Below are positions 52,057 through 59,605 of a stretch of DNA of 64,000 bases, in pieces. This stretch comes from Winogradskyella vidalii. GTDB lineage: Bacteria; Bacteroidota; Bacteroidia; Flavobacteriales; Flavobacteriaceae. Position 1 is the stretch's first letter, and the number at the start of each line of letters is the position of its first letter. A program made the position numbers and the translations under genes. The notes under the pieces are model-generated. The model was not told the DNA's origin. It saw only the letters and a list, made by a program, of their open reading frames with translations, and made no database searches. The DNA lies in contig NZ_JABFDG010000001.1 of the NCBI RefSeq assembly GCF_013403955.1, positions 620,001 to 684,000 of the forward strand, in the 5' to 3' direction.

Positions 52057-52698
52057 TTATAATTTTCGACTAATCGTTAGTCCATCTCTAATAGGTAATA
52101 CAACCGTTTCAATGCGCTTATCATTTTTTAAAAGTGTATTGTAATCTAAAATAGATTGTGTAGAAACGTCTTTTGCTCCAACAGGTTCTACCACTTTTCC
52201 ATGCCATAATACATTATCAGAAAGTATAATCCCACCCGGATTTAATTTGTCTATAATTAAGTGGAAATAATTACTGTAATTAGGCTTGTCGGCATCAATA
52301 AAAATTAAGTCAAATGTTTTGTCTAACGTCGGGATGATATCGATAGCACTTCCTGTATGTTGAAAAATTTGTGCGCCATATTTTGATTGGTCAAAATATT
52401 TGCGCTGAAAATCTACCAATTCTTCATTAATATCTATAGTATGTAATTCGCCATCTGCTTGTAAGCCTTCCGCTAAACACAACGTAGCATAACCCGTAAA
52501 TGTTCCTAATTCTAAAATAGATTGAGGTCGTATTAATTTAGAAATCATACTCAACACCCGACCTTGATAAGGTCCGCTAAGCATAATAGGTTGTAAAATT
52601 TTTTGATAGGTTTCTCGGGTTAACTGTTTTAGTAATTCTGGTTCATCTTCAGAATGGTCTACCACATAATCATCCAAGTTTTTAGGCAAGAAATACAT
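52057..52698 (-). CDS. Caffeoyl-CoA-type O-methyltransferase
   Basis: A 213-residue class I methyltransferase of the Methyltransf_3 group: SILELGTFTGYATLCLAEGL (motif I), LHTIDINEE (motif II), IFIDADKPNYSNYF with the metal-binding Asp, and GGIILSDNVLWHGKV. Such enzymes methylate catechol-like hydroxyls; in this cluster an aromatic catabolite such as a hydroxyanthranilate or catechol could be a substrate, but that is inference from position. It lies 24 bases downstream of the ACMS decarboxylase gene. Confidence 0.88.
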   Translation of the reverse strand: MYFLPKNLDDYVVDHSEDEPELLKQLTRETYQKILQPIMLSGPYQGRVLSMISKLIRPQSILELGTFTGYATLCLAEGLQADGELHTIDINEELVDFQRKYFDQSKYGAQIFQHTGSAIDIIPTLDKTFDLIFIDADKPNYSNYFHLIIDKLNPGGIILSDNVLWHGKVVEPVGAKDVSTQSILDYNTLLKNDKRIETVVLPIRDGLTISRKL

Positions 52699-52722
52699 AA
52701 CTAATAATTGATTTAAATGATT

Positions 52723-53808
52723 TTATGAAGTGATTCTGGCTATTAATTTCTGTTTGGCAGCGTCATCATCTCCACATAACCATTGAATAACGTTGTCTTC
52801 CCAAATGGCATCACCTTCAGTTTCGGTTATAATTTTTCTGTCGATAGCTAAGTCAATAATTTTACCAGGATAAGAAGATTGTTGCTCGCTTTCCATTTCA
52901 CCTAAAGGATATGGGTCATCTAAGCCCATAATTACTTGTTTAGAACCTTGGTTTCTTATTAATAACTCTAATCCACCAGTGTCATGTACAAGCGTATCAA
53001 AGAAGATGTTTTTATGCCCAACGGCTTTTCTAGGATGACTTTTGCCTTCAAATAAATCGGGACGTCCATCAAACCCTTGAATACGTCTCCCTAAGTTAAT
53101 CTGTGCTAACTGTCCGCCATGAGCAAAACAAGTCCGCATATTTGGGTATTTATCTTGGTAACCATTTAAAGTTAAAAAATGATAGGCATCGCCACATTGT
53201 GCTAGCATCCAAATTAAATGAAAACGCCAAGATGTGTTTTCAAGTTTTATAAATTTTTCCCCATCGTATGGGTGAATTTCAATCGCCAAATTATACTTAT
53301 TGGCCATTTCAAAAATAGGTTCATTCTCTTCATCAAAAATACAACGCCAAGTTCCAATGGAGTCCATATAATGGGTTGGTAAACATAAAAGTTGCATACC
53401 TAAGACTTCTACACAACGTTCAATTTCCCAACAAGCACTTCTTACAAAACCAGGATGAACCACAAAGCCACAAGTAAATTTACTAGGATGATTATGCTGA
53501 ATTTTGGCATTAAAATCATTCTGAAAACGTAAGGCTTGCTTCATTTCTTCAACCCTTAACCCATTCCCGTAGAGTTGCGATAAATTTAAAACAACAGCAT
53601 GGTCTAGCTTATTGCGTTCCATCCATTCTAACTTTTCATCTAAGAAAAAACTAGAATCAGTAATCGGACGGTTCCAATCTTTTTGTAGCATAAACTTACG
53701 GTCTTTATCCACCCAAAAGATTTCTTTGTCTTTCATAAATTGGGGGATTTCTTCAGGATAAGGAAGAAGATGGGAGTGACCGTTGATTCTTAATTTACGT
53801 TTTGTCAT
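52723..53808 (-). CDS. nbaD: 2-amino-3-carboxymuconate-6-semialdehyde decarboxylase
   Basis: ACMSD is an amidohydrolase-fold Zn enzyme that removes CO2 from ACMS, diverting it from quinolinate to 2-aminomuconate semialdehyde. The metal and catalytic set is H11 and H13 (NGHSHLLPYP), H179 (IEIHPYDGE), H230 (CFAHGGQL) and D297 (MGLDDPYPLG), close to the spacing of the Pseudomonas enzyme (9, 11, 177, 228, 294). Length 361 residues. It is downstream of the 3-hydroxyanthranilate dioxygenase gene, from which a repeat remnant of about 97 bases separates it. Confidence 0.93.
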   Translation of the reverse strand: MTKRKLRINGHSHLLPYPEEIPQFMKDKEIFWVDKDRKFMLQKDWNRPITDSSFFLDEKLEWMERNKLDHAVVLNLSQLYGNGLRVEEMKQALRFQNDFNAKIQHNHPSKFTCGFVVHPGFVRSACWEIERCVEVLGMQLLCLPTHYMDSIGTWRCIFDEENEPIFEMANKYNLAIEIHPYDGEKFIKLENTSWRFHLIWMLAQCGDAYHFLTLNGYQDKYPNMRTCFAHGGQLAQINLGRRIQGFDGRPDLFEGKSHPRKAVGHKNIFFDTLVHDTGGLELLIRNQGSKQVIMGLDDPYPLGEMESEQQSSYPGKIIDLAIDRKIITETEGDAIWEDNVIQWLCGDDDAAKQKLIARITS

Positions 53809-53817
53809 AATTATTTG

Positions 53818-53905
53818 TCATGCTGAGCGAAATCAAAGCTGCTCAGAAGTATTATTGATTTACTTTTCTTTAGGAGAAAGATTCTTTACGTTGTTCAGAA
53901 TGATA
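53818..53905. repeat. Degenerate REP-like repeat between ACMSD and dioxygenase genes
   Basis: The left end TCATGCTGAGCGAAATC and the right end TTGTTCAGAATGAT are imperfect reverse complements of one another (TCATGCTGAGC against ATCATTCTGAAC). This is the same general family as the repeats at 14381 and 55435. Confidence 0.5.
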
Positions 53906-54442
53906 TTATTCCTCTAATTGCACCTTTTTTGGCGGTTCCATTATTTCGCCACAATTAGGACATTTACGCTTGTTGGTATCGCCATAATATTTATCGAAAA
54001 TTACTGGCATATCGGTTTCAATATTATCTAGGGTAAAATCTTCTTCATATAATTTTGTGGTACAATTTTCACAAAACCAAAGCAAGGCATCTTTGACGTC
54101 TTTTTCTCTCGGATATTCAATAACTAAACCAACGGTGTTTGCGCCACGTTGAGGTGAATGCGGTACTTTTGGAGGTAAAAGAAAAATTTCGCCTTCTTTA
54201 ATATGAATGTCTTTAGGTTTTCCGTCTTCAATGATTTTTAATACAATGTCCCCTTCAATTTGATGAAAAAATTCTGGCGTCTCATTATAGTGATAATCTT
54301 TTCTGCTATTTGGGCCACCAACCACCATAACAATAAAATCACCATCTTTCCAAACCACTTTATTACCTACCGGTGGTTTCAATAAATGACGATTTTCATC
54401 AATCCATGCTTTAAAATTAATAGGAGGATATATTTTACTCAT
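53906..54442 (-). CDS. nbaC: 3-hydroxyanthranilate 3,4-dioxygenase
   Basis: This extradiol-type cupin enzyme opens the ring of 3-hydroxyanthranilate to ACMS. Fe ligands H51, E57 and H95 are seen in KDYHYNETPEFFHQIEGD and PKVPHSPQRG; R99 and R47 would hold the substrate. The C-terminus carries a rubredoxin-like site with C124, C127 (CENC) and C161, C164 (CPNC), as in the bacterial dimeric enzymes. Length is 178 residues. Upstream of it are two repeats and the SDR gene. Confidence 0.95.
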   Translation of the reverse strand: MSKIYPPINFKAWIDENRHLLKPPVGNKVVWKDGDFIVMVVGGPNSRKDYHYNETPEFFHQIEGDIVLKIIEDGKPKDIHIKEGEIFLLPPKVPHSPQRGANTVGLVIEYPREKDVKDALLWFCENCTTKLYEEDFTLDNIETDMPVIFDKYYGDTNKRKCPNCGEIMEPPKKVQLEE

Positions 54443-54455
54443 GAGTTTATTTTTT

Positions 54456-54547
54456 GGGCGTTACCCTAAAAAGGGTCAGGCTTTCCACTATATCTTTTTT
54501 TGCCATATATGGCAGCAAAAAAAGGATGTCGTTTTAATCCTTAACGC
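54456..54547. repeat. Intergenic repeat of the GGGCGTT...AACGC type
   Basis: It begins GGGCGTTACCCTAAAAAGGG, contains TATATCTTTTTT, a small palindrome TGCCATATATGGCA, then AAAAAAAGGATGTCGTTT and ends TCCTTAACGC, so the ends are loosely complementary (GGGCGTTA / TTAACGC). I recall this composite repeat from many flavobacterial intergenic regions. It lies just upstream of the dioxygenase ATG. Confidence 0.6.
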
Positions 54548-54598
54548 AGATTCATCAATGCATTAAAATTAGTAAAAAAAAACAAAAATTTACTAACT

Positions 54599-54631
54599 AG
54601 ACCTGTCGGGTTTTTAAAACCTGACAGGTCT
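54599..54631 (-). terminator. Strong hairpin after the SDR gene
   Basis: A 15-bp stem with one G-T pair (arms AGACCTGTCGGGTTT and AAACCTGACAGGTCT) and a tiny loop. It is 5 bases after the SDR stop on the minus strand, followed by an A/T-rich stretch. It is also of a repeat type common in this family (GACCTGACAGG). Confidence 0.6.
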
Positions 54632-54636
54632 TATTA

Positions 54637-55419
54637 TTATAGCGATTTTGTTCGTCCACCATCAACCGGAAGGTTAATTCCGTTAATATAAGCAGCACGT
54701 GCACTAGCTAAAAAGGTAATGGCATCTGCTAATTCTTCGGGTTGTGCAAAACGTTTCGCTGGTACTGTACTTTTCATAGCGTTGGCTGATTCTTCCTCTG
54801 TTTTTCCAGATTTAGCGGATTTATTTTTAATTATCTCAGCAAGTCTATCAGTTCCGGTAGCACCAGGTAAAACATTGTTTACCGTAATACTAAACTGACC
54901 CAGTTCATTGGCGAGCGTTTTACTCCAACTCGCCACGGCGCCTCTAATAGTGTTACTAACACCTAAACCGTCCAACGGTTGTTTTACAGAGGTTGAAATA
55001 ACATTTACGATTCTACCGTAACTTTCACTTTTCATAAATGGCACAACGGCTTGTGCTAAAATGTGGTTACATTTTAAATGTTGTGTAAATGCAGATTCAA
55101 ACGCTTCTACTTTAGCAGAAAAAATAGGACCTCCAGCCGGACCGCCAGTATTGTTTACTAAAATATGAAAACCGTGATGTTTTGAAATATAATCGGAAAC
55201 TTTTGATTTCAATTCCATCGGGTTTGAGAAATCTGCCACGATATAATCGTGATTTCGTTGTTGAGGTAACTCTGAAAGTACAGTTTTTAATTTGTCTTCA
55301 TTTCTAGCAATTAGTGTTATTTGAACACCTTCTGCAGCTAATGCCATTGCTGTTGCTTTTCCTATTCCTGCTGTGCTACCACAGACCAGTGCGTATTTGT
55401 TGTTTAATTCTAAATTCAT
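54637..55419 (-). CDS. SDR-family oxidoreductase in the kynurenine cluster
   Basis: A 260-residue short-chain dehydrogenase: NAD(P)-binding GSTAGIGKATA (TGxxxGxG variant), NNTGGPAGG (usually NNAG), catalytic Ser in VISTSVK and an NTIRGAVASWSKT segment in which the canonical YxxxK tyrosine is not evident (the position reads T or R). It may therefore be catalytically altered. SDRs of this kind recur in flavobacterial kynurenine clusters but their reaction is unknown to me. I start at ATG 55419 (MNLELNNKYALVCGS), since the earlier frame crosses a repeat. Confidence 0.8.
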   Translation of the reverse strand: MNLELNNKYALVCGSTAGIGKATAMALAAEGVQITLIARNEDKLKTVLSELPQQRNHDYIVADFSNPMELKSKVSDYISKHHGFHILVNNTGGPAGGPIFSAKVEAFESAFTQHLKCNHILAQAVVPFMKSESYGRIVNVISTSVKQPLDGLGVSNTIRGAVASWSKTLANELGQFSITVNNVLPGATGTDRLAEIIKNKSAKSGKTEEESANAMKSTVPAKRFAQPEELADAITFLASARAAYINGINLPVDGGRTKSL

Positions 55420-55434
55420 ATTATTCGTTTTGTC

Positions 55435-55454
55435 TGGTCGAGCGCAGTCGAGAC
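55435..55454. repeat. Short palindromic repeat remnant upstream of the SDR gene
   Basis: GGTCGAGCGCAGTCGAGACC has outer GGTC/GACC and inner TCGA/TCGA complementarity and the GAGCGCAGTCGA core shared with the repeat at 14381. It fills the 44-base gap between two catabolic genes. Confidence 0.5.
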
Positions 55455-55463
55455 CTTGTTTTT

Positions 55464-56903
55464 TTAATACTTTATACAAACATTCTTAGCTTCAGTAAAA
55501 AAACGTAAAGCTTCAAATCCGCCTTCGCGTCCTACTCCAGATGCTTTTACACCTCCAAAAGGCGTTCGTAAATCGCGCAACATCCACGTATTTACCCAAA
55601 CAATGCCAGCTTGCAATTGGTTGCTGAGTTTCATCGTGCGTTTTAAATTGTTGGTCCATAGTGTTGCTGATAAACCATATTTTACTTTGTTTGCCATTTC
55701 TAAAACGTCGTCTTCGGTATTAAAAGGCATTATGGTAACTACTGGCCCAAATATTTCTTCTTGGTTAACACGGCATTCATCGGATTTTACTTCAATAACA
55801 GTAGGTTCTAAATAATAACCGTTTTCATATCCTTTTACTGTAACTTCGTTCCCGCCACATAAAACCGTTCCGTTTTCATCTTTGGCGATATTGATGTAGT
55901 TTTTTACTTTTTCAAGATGTGGTTTAGATACTAAAGCGCCAATATGGGTGTCTTCGTGTGATGGATGCCCGACTTTGAGTTGCTTTACTTTTTTAACAAA
56001 ATCAATCTTGAATTTTTCATAAATAGAAGCTTCTACAAAAATGCGACTCCCACACAAACAAATCTGTCCTTGGTTGGCAAATGATGAGCGCACTGTGGTG
56101 TTTAACATATCGTCGTAATCACAGTCTGCAAAAATGATATTTGGATTTTTTCCACCCAATTCTAAAGATAATTTTTTGAATAGTGGTGCAGCCACTCTGG
56201 CAATATGTGCGCCTGTTGCTGTTCCGCCGGTGAAACTTATAGCTTTAATATCTGGATGTTCAATGATGGCTTGTCCTGTAGTGGTTCCTAATCCATGAAC
56301 AATATTCAATACGCCTTTTGGAAGGCCTGCTTTATTACAGATTTCTCCTAATAAATAAGCCGTCATTGGCGTTACTTCACTGGGTTTGGCAACCACACAG
56401 TTTCCGGCCGCAAGTGCTGGTGCAATTTTCCAGGTAAATAAATAGAGTGGAAGGTTCCAAGGTGAAATACAACCGACAACGCCTAAGGGTTGACGTAAAG
56501 TGTAATTAATAGCATTTTGACCTACGGATTCATGACTTTCACTGGCGAATTGCGTTATCGCATTTCCAAAGAATCGAAAATTACTTGCGGCTCTTGGAAT
56601 GTCAATTGCTTTTGCTAAACTCACAGGTTTGCCGTTGTCTTTACTTTCGGCTTCTGCAAAACGGTCTAAGTTGGCTTCTAGTAATTCTGAAATTTTAATC
56701 AGAATTCTACTGCGTTCTTCTAAAGTGGTTTGTGACCATTGCCTAAAGGCTAATTTGGCACTTTTATACGCTTTTTCGACATCTTCTCTGGAAGAATTTG
56801 GAATTTGTCCATAGACTTCTCCGTTTGAGGGATTGTAGTTATCTACCCATTTATTAGCATTGGGAAGTGAAAATTCTCCGTTGATGTAGTTTTTTATAGT
56901 CAT
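55464..56903 (-). CDS. nbaE: 2-aminomuconate-6-semialdehyde dehydrogenase
   Basis: An NAD-dependent aldehyde dehydrogenase of 479 residues with catalytic C282 (NQGQICLCGSR), general base E249 (LELGGKN) and the NAD loop SFTGGTATG at 223-231. The SPWNLPLYLFTWKIAPALAA signature is that of the hydroxymuconate/aminomuconate semialdehyde group. Its place between the RidA-like gene and the dioxygenase and decarboxylase genes supports aminomuconate semialdehyde as substrate. 2-Hydroxymuconate semialdehyde is the main alternative. Confidence 0.9.
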   Translation of the reverse strand: MTIKNYINGEFSLPNANKWVDNYNPSNGEVYGQIPNSSREDVEKAYKSAKLAFRQWSQTTLEERSRILIKISELLEANLDRFAEAESKDNGKPVSLAKAIDIPRAASNFRFFGNAITQFASESHESVGQNAINYTLRQPLGVVGCISPWNLPLYLFTWKIAPALAAGNCVVAKPSEVTPMTAYLLGEICNKAGLPKGVLNIVHGLGTTTGQAIIEHPDIKAISFTGGTATGAHIARVAAPLFKKLSLELGGKNPNIIFADCDYDDMLNTTVRSSFANQGQICLCGSRIFVEASIYEKFKIDFVKKVKQLKVGHPSHEDTHIGALVSKPHLEKVKNYINIAKDENGTVLCGGNEVTVKGYENGYYLEPTVIEVKSDECRVNQEEIFGPVVTIMPFNTEDDVLEMANKVKYGLSATLWTNNLKRTMKLSNQLQAGIVWVNTWMLRDLRTPFGGVKASGVGREGGFEALRFFTEAKNVCIKY

Positions 56904-56957
56904 TTATTTATAGATAAAAACAGGATGTATACGTCTATTATCTTGGCTCTTGGAGCT

Positions 56958-57389
56958 CTATTTTTTTTTCTTATAAGCCATTACCTTAATCTCAACCACC
57001 AAATCTGGATGTGGTAATTGATGTACGGCAACGGTAGTTCGGGTTGGACCAGTTTCCTTTTCAAAGAATTCTGCGTAGGCTTTGTTGTAGTCCGCAAAGT
57101 CATTCATATTAACTAAAAACGAAGTTACATCGACCACATCTTTTAAGCTCGCGCCAACTTTTGCTAAGTTTTTCTCGATGTTTTTTAAAACTTCTTGGGT
57201 TTGTGTATAGGCGTTTAAGCGCTTGGTTCCCATGTCGTCAATGATGTCTACACCTGCAATGGTATTGTCTGGTCTGCGTGAACTTGTACCTGATACGAAA
57301 ATGAAATCGCCTACTTGTTTTACGTGTGGATAGGCGCCTCTTGGTGTTACACCTGTTCCTTCGGAAGTAGGTTTTGTGTTGTTACTCAT
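56958..57389 (-). CDS. nbaF: RidA-family 2-aminomuconate deaminase
   Basis: A 143-residue RidA/YjgF-fold protein ([50 protein letters not shown]). In 2-nitrobenzoate and tryptophan meta-cleavage pathways, the aminomuconate deaminase is of this family and lies beside the decarboxylase and dehydrogenase genes, as here. It would hydrolyse 2-aminomuconate to 4-oxalocrotonate and ammonia. A general enamine deaminase role is possible. It lies 54 bases upstream of the dehydrogenase gene and after a stretch of repeat-like DNA. Confidence 0.85.
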   Translation of the reverse strand: MSNNTKPTSEGTGVTPRGAYPHVKQVGDFIFVSGTSSRRPDNTIAGVDIIDDMGTKRLNAYTQTQEVLKNIEKNLAKVGASLKDVVDVTSFLVNMNDFADYNKAYAEFFEKETGPTRTTVAVHQLPHPDLVVEIKVMAYKKKK

Positions 57390-57398
57390 AATTTTGTA

Positions 57399-57626
57399 TT
57401 ATCGGTCATTGTGAATCACGTTTTTTCGTGATGTGACAATCTGCTTATTTTTATTATGTTCATTTGCCTTGATGCAAACGAACCAAAAATCACAATCAAT
57501 CTGAGGAAATTCCTTCGGAACATTCGCTTTCGGAATTCCGTGCTTAAAGCTTCGCTTCGCATCTACATTCCTTCGCTCTTTATTTCTGAAGATTGTTGTT
57601 TTTGACGCGGTCGAAACTTGGGACAT
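57399..57626. repeat. Repeat-like intergenic DNA between kmo and the RidA gene (gap 57390-57679)
   Basis: Part of this stretch (57480-57626) is much richer in GC and in TTCG and CGCTTC motifs than the neighbourhood, such as CATTCGCTTTCGGAATTCCG and GCTTCGCTTCGC. A 75-residue open frame covers it on the minus strand but contains DFWFVCIKANEHNK, a phrase I have seen recur as spurious translation of repeated intergenic DNA in flavobacteria. I therefore do not call a gene. Confidence 0.5.
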
Positions 57627-57679
57627 TAATTTTTACTGATTTTTATTTTAATCCCATTTTTTTAAATTTTTGCTTACTG

Positions 57680-59134
57680 CTAATGTAATCCAGCAATCCT
57701 ATCATCTTCTAAAATGGCTTCGGTTTCTTTTTTTACTTTTTCTAAAATATCTTTTAAATCATCTTCAGTGGTAATGATTCCATCTGTTAACATATTTAAA
57801 ATCGCTTTATCTTGAGCTCTTCCTTTTAACATGGCTTCTCTGTAGCCTACCGTTGCGTTGAAAGTTACTAAACTATATTTAGAATCGTATTCCGTTGGAA
57901 ACTCTTTTTCTAGAGCCATTTCAATTTTTCGTTTTTCTTGAAAAATAGGATTTGATACATGGCCTTTCATTTCGTGGAAATTATCGATAGCTAAATCTGC
58001 AATGGCATCAGTATCTTTTTTTCTGTTTTTCTCGTAAGCTGTAAAAGTAGCTTCCCAACTATCTAAATTTTGATCCAGTATCTTATCGAATTCTACCACA
58101 TCTTCAAAAGATGCATTCATGCCTTGACCGTAAAAAGGTACAATTGCATGTGCTGAATCTCCCATTAACAACGTATTACCTTTGTAATGCCAAGGGGAAC
58201 ATTTTACCGTGCCTAAAGCTGCTGTTGGATTTTCAAAAAAATCATCCACTAAATTGGGCATAATTGCTAATGCATCTGGAAACTCTTTTTGGAAGAATTC
58301 CGTAACTATTTCTGGTGTTTTTAAATTATTAAAATTGTATTCGCCTTCATCATAACTTAAAAATAGCGTTACGGTAAAACTACCATCTAAGTTTGGTAAC
58401 GCAATAAGCATAAAACTACTTCTTGGCCAAATATGCAAAGCGTTTTTGTAGGTTTTATAATCCCCATTTTCTGTTGGTAGAATACTTAATTCTTTATAGC
58501 CATGACTTAGATACTCTTGTGAAAAGCTGAATAAGAATTTCTTGCTTAAATAATAACTTTTTCGCAATGCTGAGCCTGCGCCGTCTGTAGCAATAATACA
58601 GTCGGCATCTTCTATAAATTCGTCTTTTGAGTTATAATCTTGAAATAAAGCCGTGGTTTTTTCAAAATCTACCGATTTACATTTTTTATTAAAGTAAATG
58701 GTAACGTTTTTATGTTTTTCTGCTTCGGTTAAAAGTAGTGCGTTGAGTTCTCCTCTTGAAATAGAGTTAATGAATTGGTGGTCTCTGCCGCTGTAATTAG
58801 ATAAAAAGGTATTGCCTTCTTTGTCGTGAAGCATTCTACCATTCATTGGTATGCAAAGTTTTTTGACTTTGTCTTCTAAACCTACAAGTTTCATGGCTTT
58901 ATTACCACGGTCTGAAAACGCTAAATTAATAGAACGACCAGCGGAAATATCTGTTTTTCTTAAATCTGAACGCATTTCGTAAACACTAACGTTATAACCT
59001 CGTTGTCCTAATCGTAGAGCAAGTAAACTACCACAGAGTCCTGCGCCTATAATTAGTATGTTTTGTGCTTGAGCCCCATTTAAATCTTCCCCAGAAGGAA
59101 AGGCTTTCTCACTGTTGCTTGTATTTTTATTCAT
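57680..59134 (-). CDS. kmo: Kynurenine 3-monooxygenase
   Basis: This FAD-dependent NADPH enzyme hydroxylates L-kynurenine to 3-hydroxykynurenine. The 484-residue protein has the dinucleotide fold IIGAGLCGSLLALRLGQRGY (residues 28-47), the DxxG segment MGDSAHAIVPFYGQGMNA characteristic of KMO, and RSINLAFSDRG. The first 22 residues (NTSNSEKAFPSGEDLNG) are a polar extension not found in most homologs. The gene follows kynU and the small PH-like gene in the same direction. It is an entry point for tryptophan carbon into the meta-cleavage route. Confidence 0.94.
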   Translation of the reverse strand: MNKNTSNSEKAFPSGEDLNGAQAQNILIIGAGLCGSLLALRLGQRGYNVSVYEMRSDLRKTDISAGRSINLAFSDRGNKAMKLVGLEDKVKKLCIPMNGRMLHDKEGNTFLSNYSGRDHQFINSISRGELNALLLTEAEKHKNVTIYFNKKCKSVDFEKTTALFQDYNSKDEFIEDADCIIATDGAGSALRKSYYLSKKFLFSFSQEYLSHGYKELSILPTENGDYKTYKNALHIWPRSSFMLIALPNLDGSFTVTLFLSYDEGEYNFNNLKTPEIVTEFFQKEFPDALAIMPNLVDDFFENPTAALGTVKCSPWHYKGNTLLMGDSAHAIVPFYGQGMNASFEDVVEFDKILDQNLDSWEATFTAYEKNRKKDTDAIADLAIDNFHEMKGHVSNPIFQEKRKIEMALEKEFPTEYDSKYSLVTFNATVGYREAMLKGRAQDKAILNMLTDGIITTEDDLKDILEKVKKETEAILEDDRIAGLH

Positions 59135-59260
59135 ACTATTTCTTATTTCTATAAAGTCAGTTTGAGTACTGTTGATTTTTTCTTCAGTTAAATTTTTATT
59201 TTATATCTGAAAACCTTGCAGGTGAGCTAGCATTCTTAATGTTTTTTTTAGTTAAGATAA

Positions 59261-59605
59261 TTAATCCTGTGATAATAGTTTTTTTATTTTCTGTATATCT
59301 TCATAAGAAGGTCTGAACTTATTCAGGTTAAACATTTGTTTTTTGCCTTCCTTGTTTTTAAAATATAAATTATTGTTGTTAGCGTTGAATTGCATACTAG
59401 ACAATTCTTTATATTCAACATTTTTAATTAAATCCTCTTTAATAATGCATACAATTCTTTTATTTGTTATAATTAAATAGTCAGAATCTCGATTATAAAA
59501 AAAAGAGAAGAGGCCTAAAAAATGATACTCCCAAAAGCTTACCTCTGTTTTCTTTTTAATTTTTAGAAGGATAGATTCATCTTTTAGAGCTGTAAATATG
59601 TTCAT
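59261..59605 (-). CDS. Small PH-like protein coupled to kynU
   Basis: The 114-residue protein begins at an ATG that overlaps the kynU stop in ATGA fashion, so translation is coupled. It resembles short bacterial PH-like (bPH) domain proteins: a hydrophobic strand/helix (FWEYHFLGLFSFFYN), SDYLIITNKRIVCII, then YKELSSMQFNANNNNLYFK and a C-terminal helix EDIQKIKKLLSQ. The first hydrophobic patch could sit at the membrane surface. I know of no such protein with a role in kynurenine metabolism, so its place between kynU and kmo is noteworthy. Confidence 0.65.
   Translation of the reverse strand: MNIFTALKDESILLKIKKKTEVSFWEYHFLGLFSFFYNRDSDYLIITNKRIVCIIKEDLIKNVEYKELSSMQFNANNNNLYFKNKEGKKQMFNLNKFRPSYEDIQKIKKLLSQD

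Noticed and set aside
57399..57626. Possible 75-residue gene on the minus strand between the RidA and kmo genes
   Set aside because: It overlaps repeat-like, GC-shifted DNA, contains a phrase typical of spurious translations (DFWFVCIKANEHNK), and has no membrane, signal or domain pattern.
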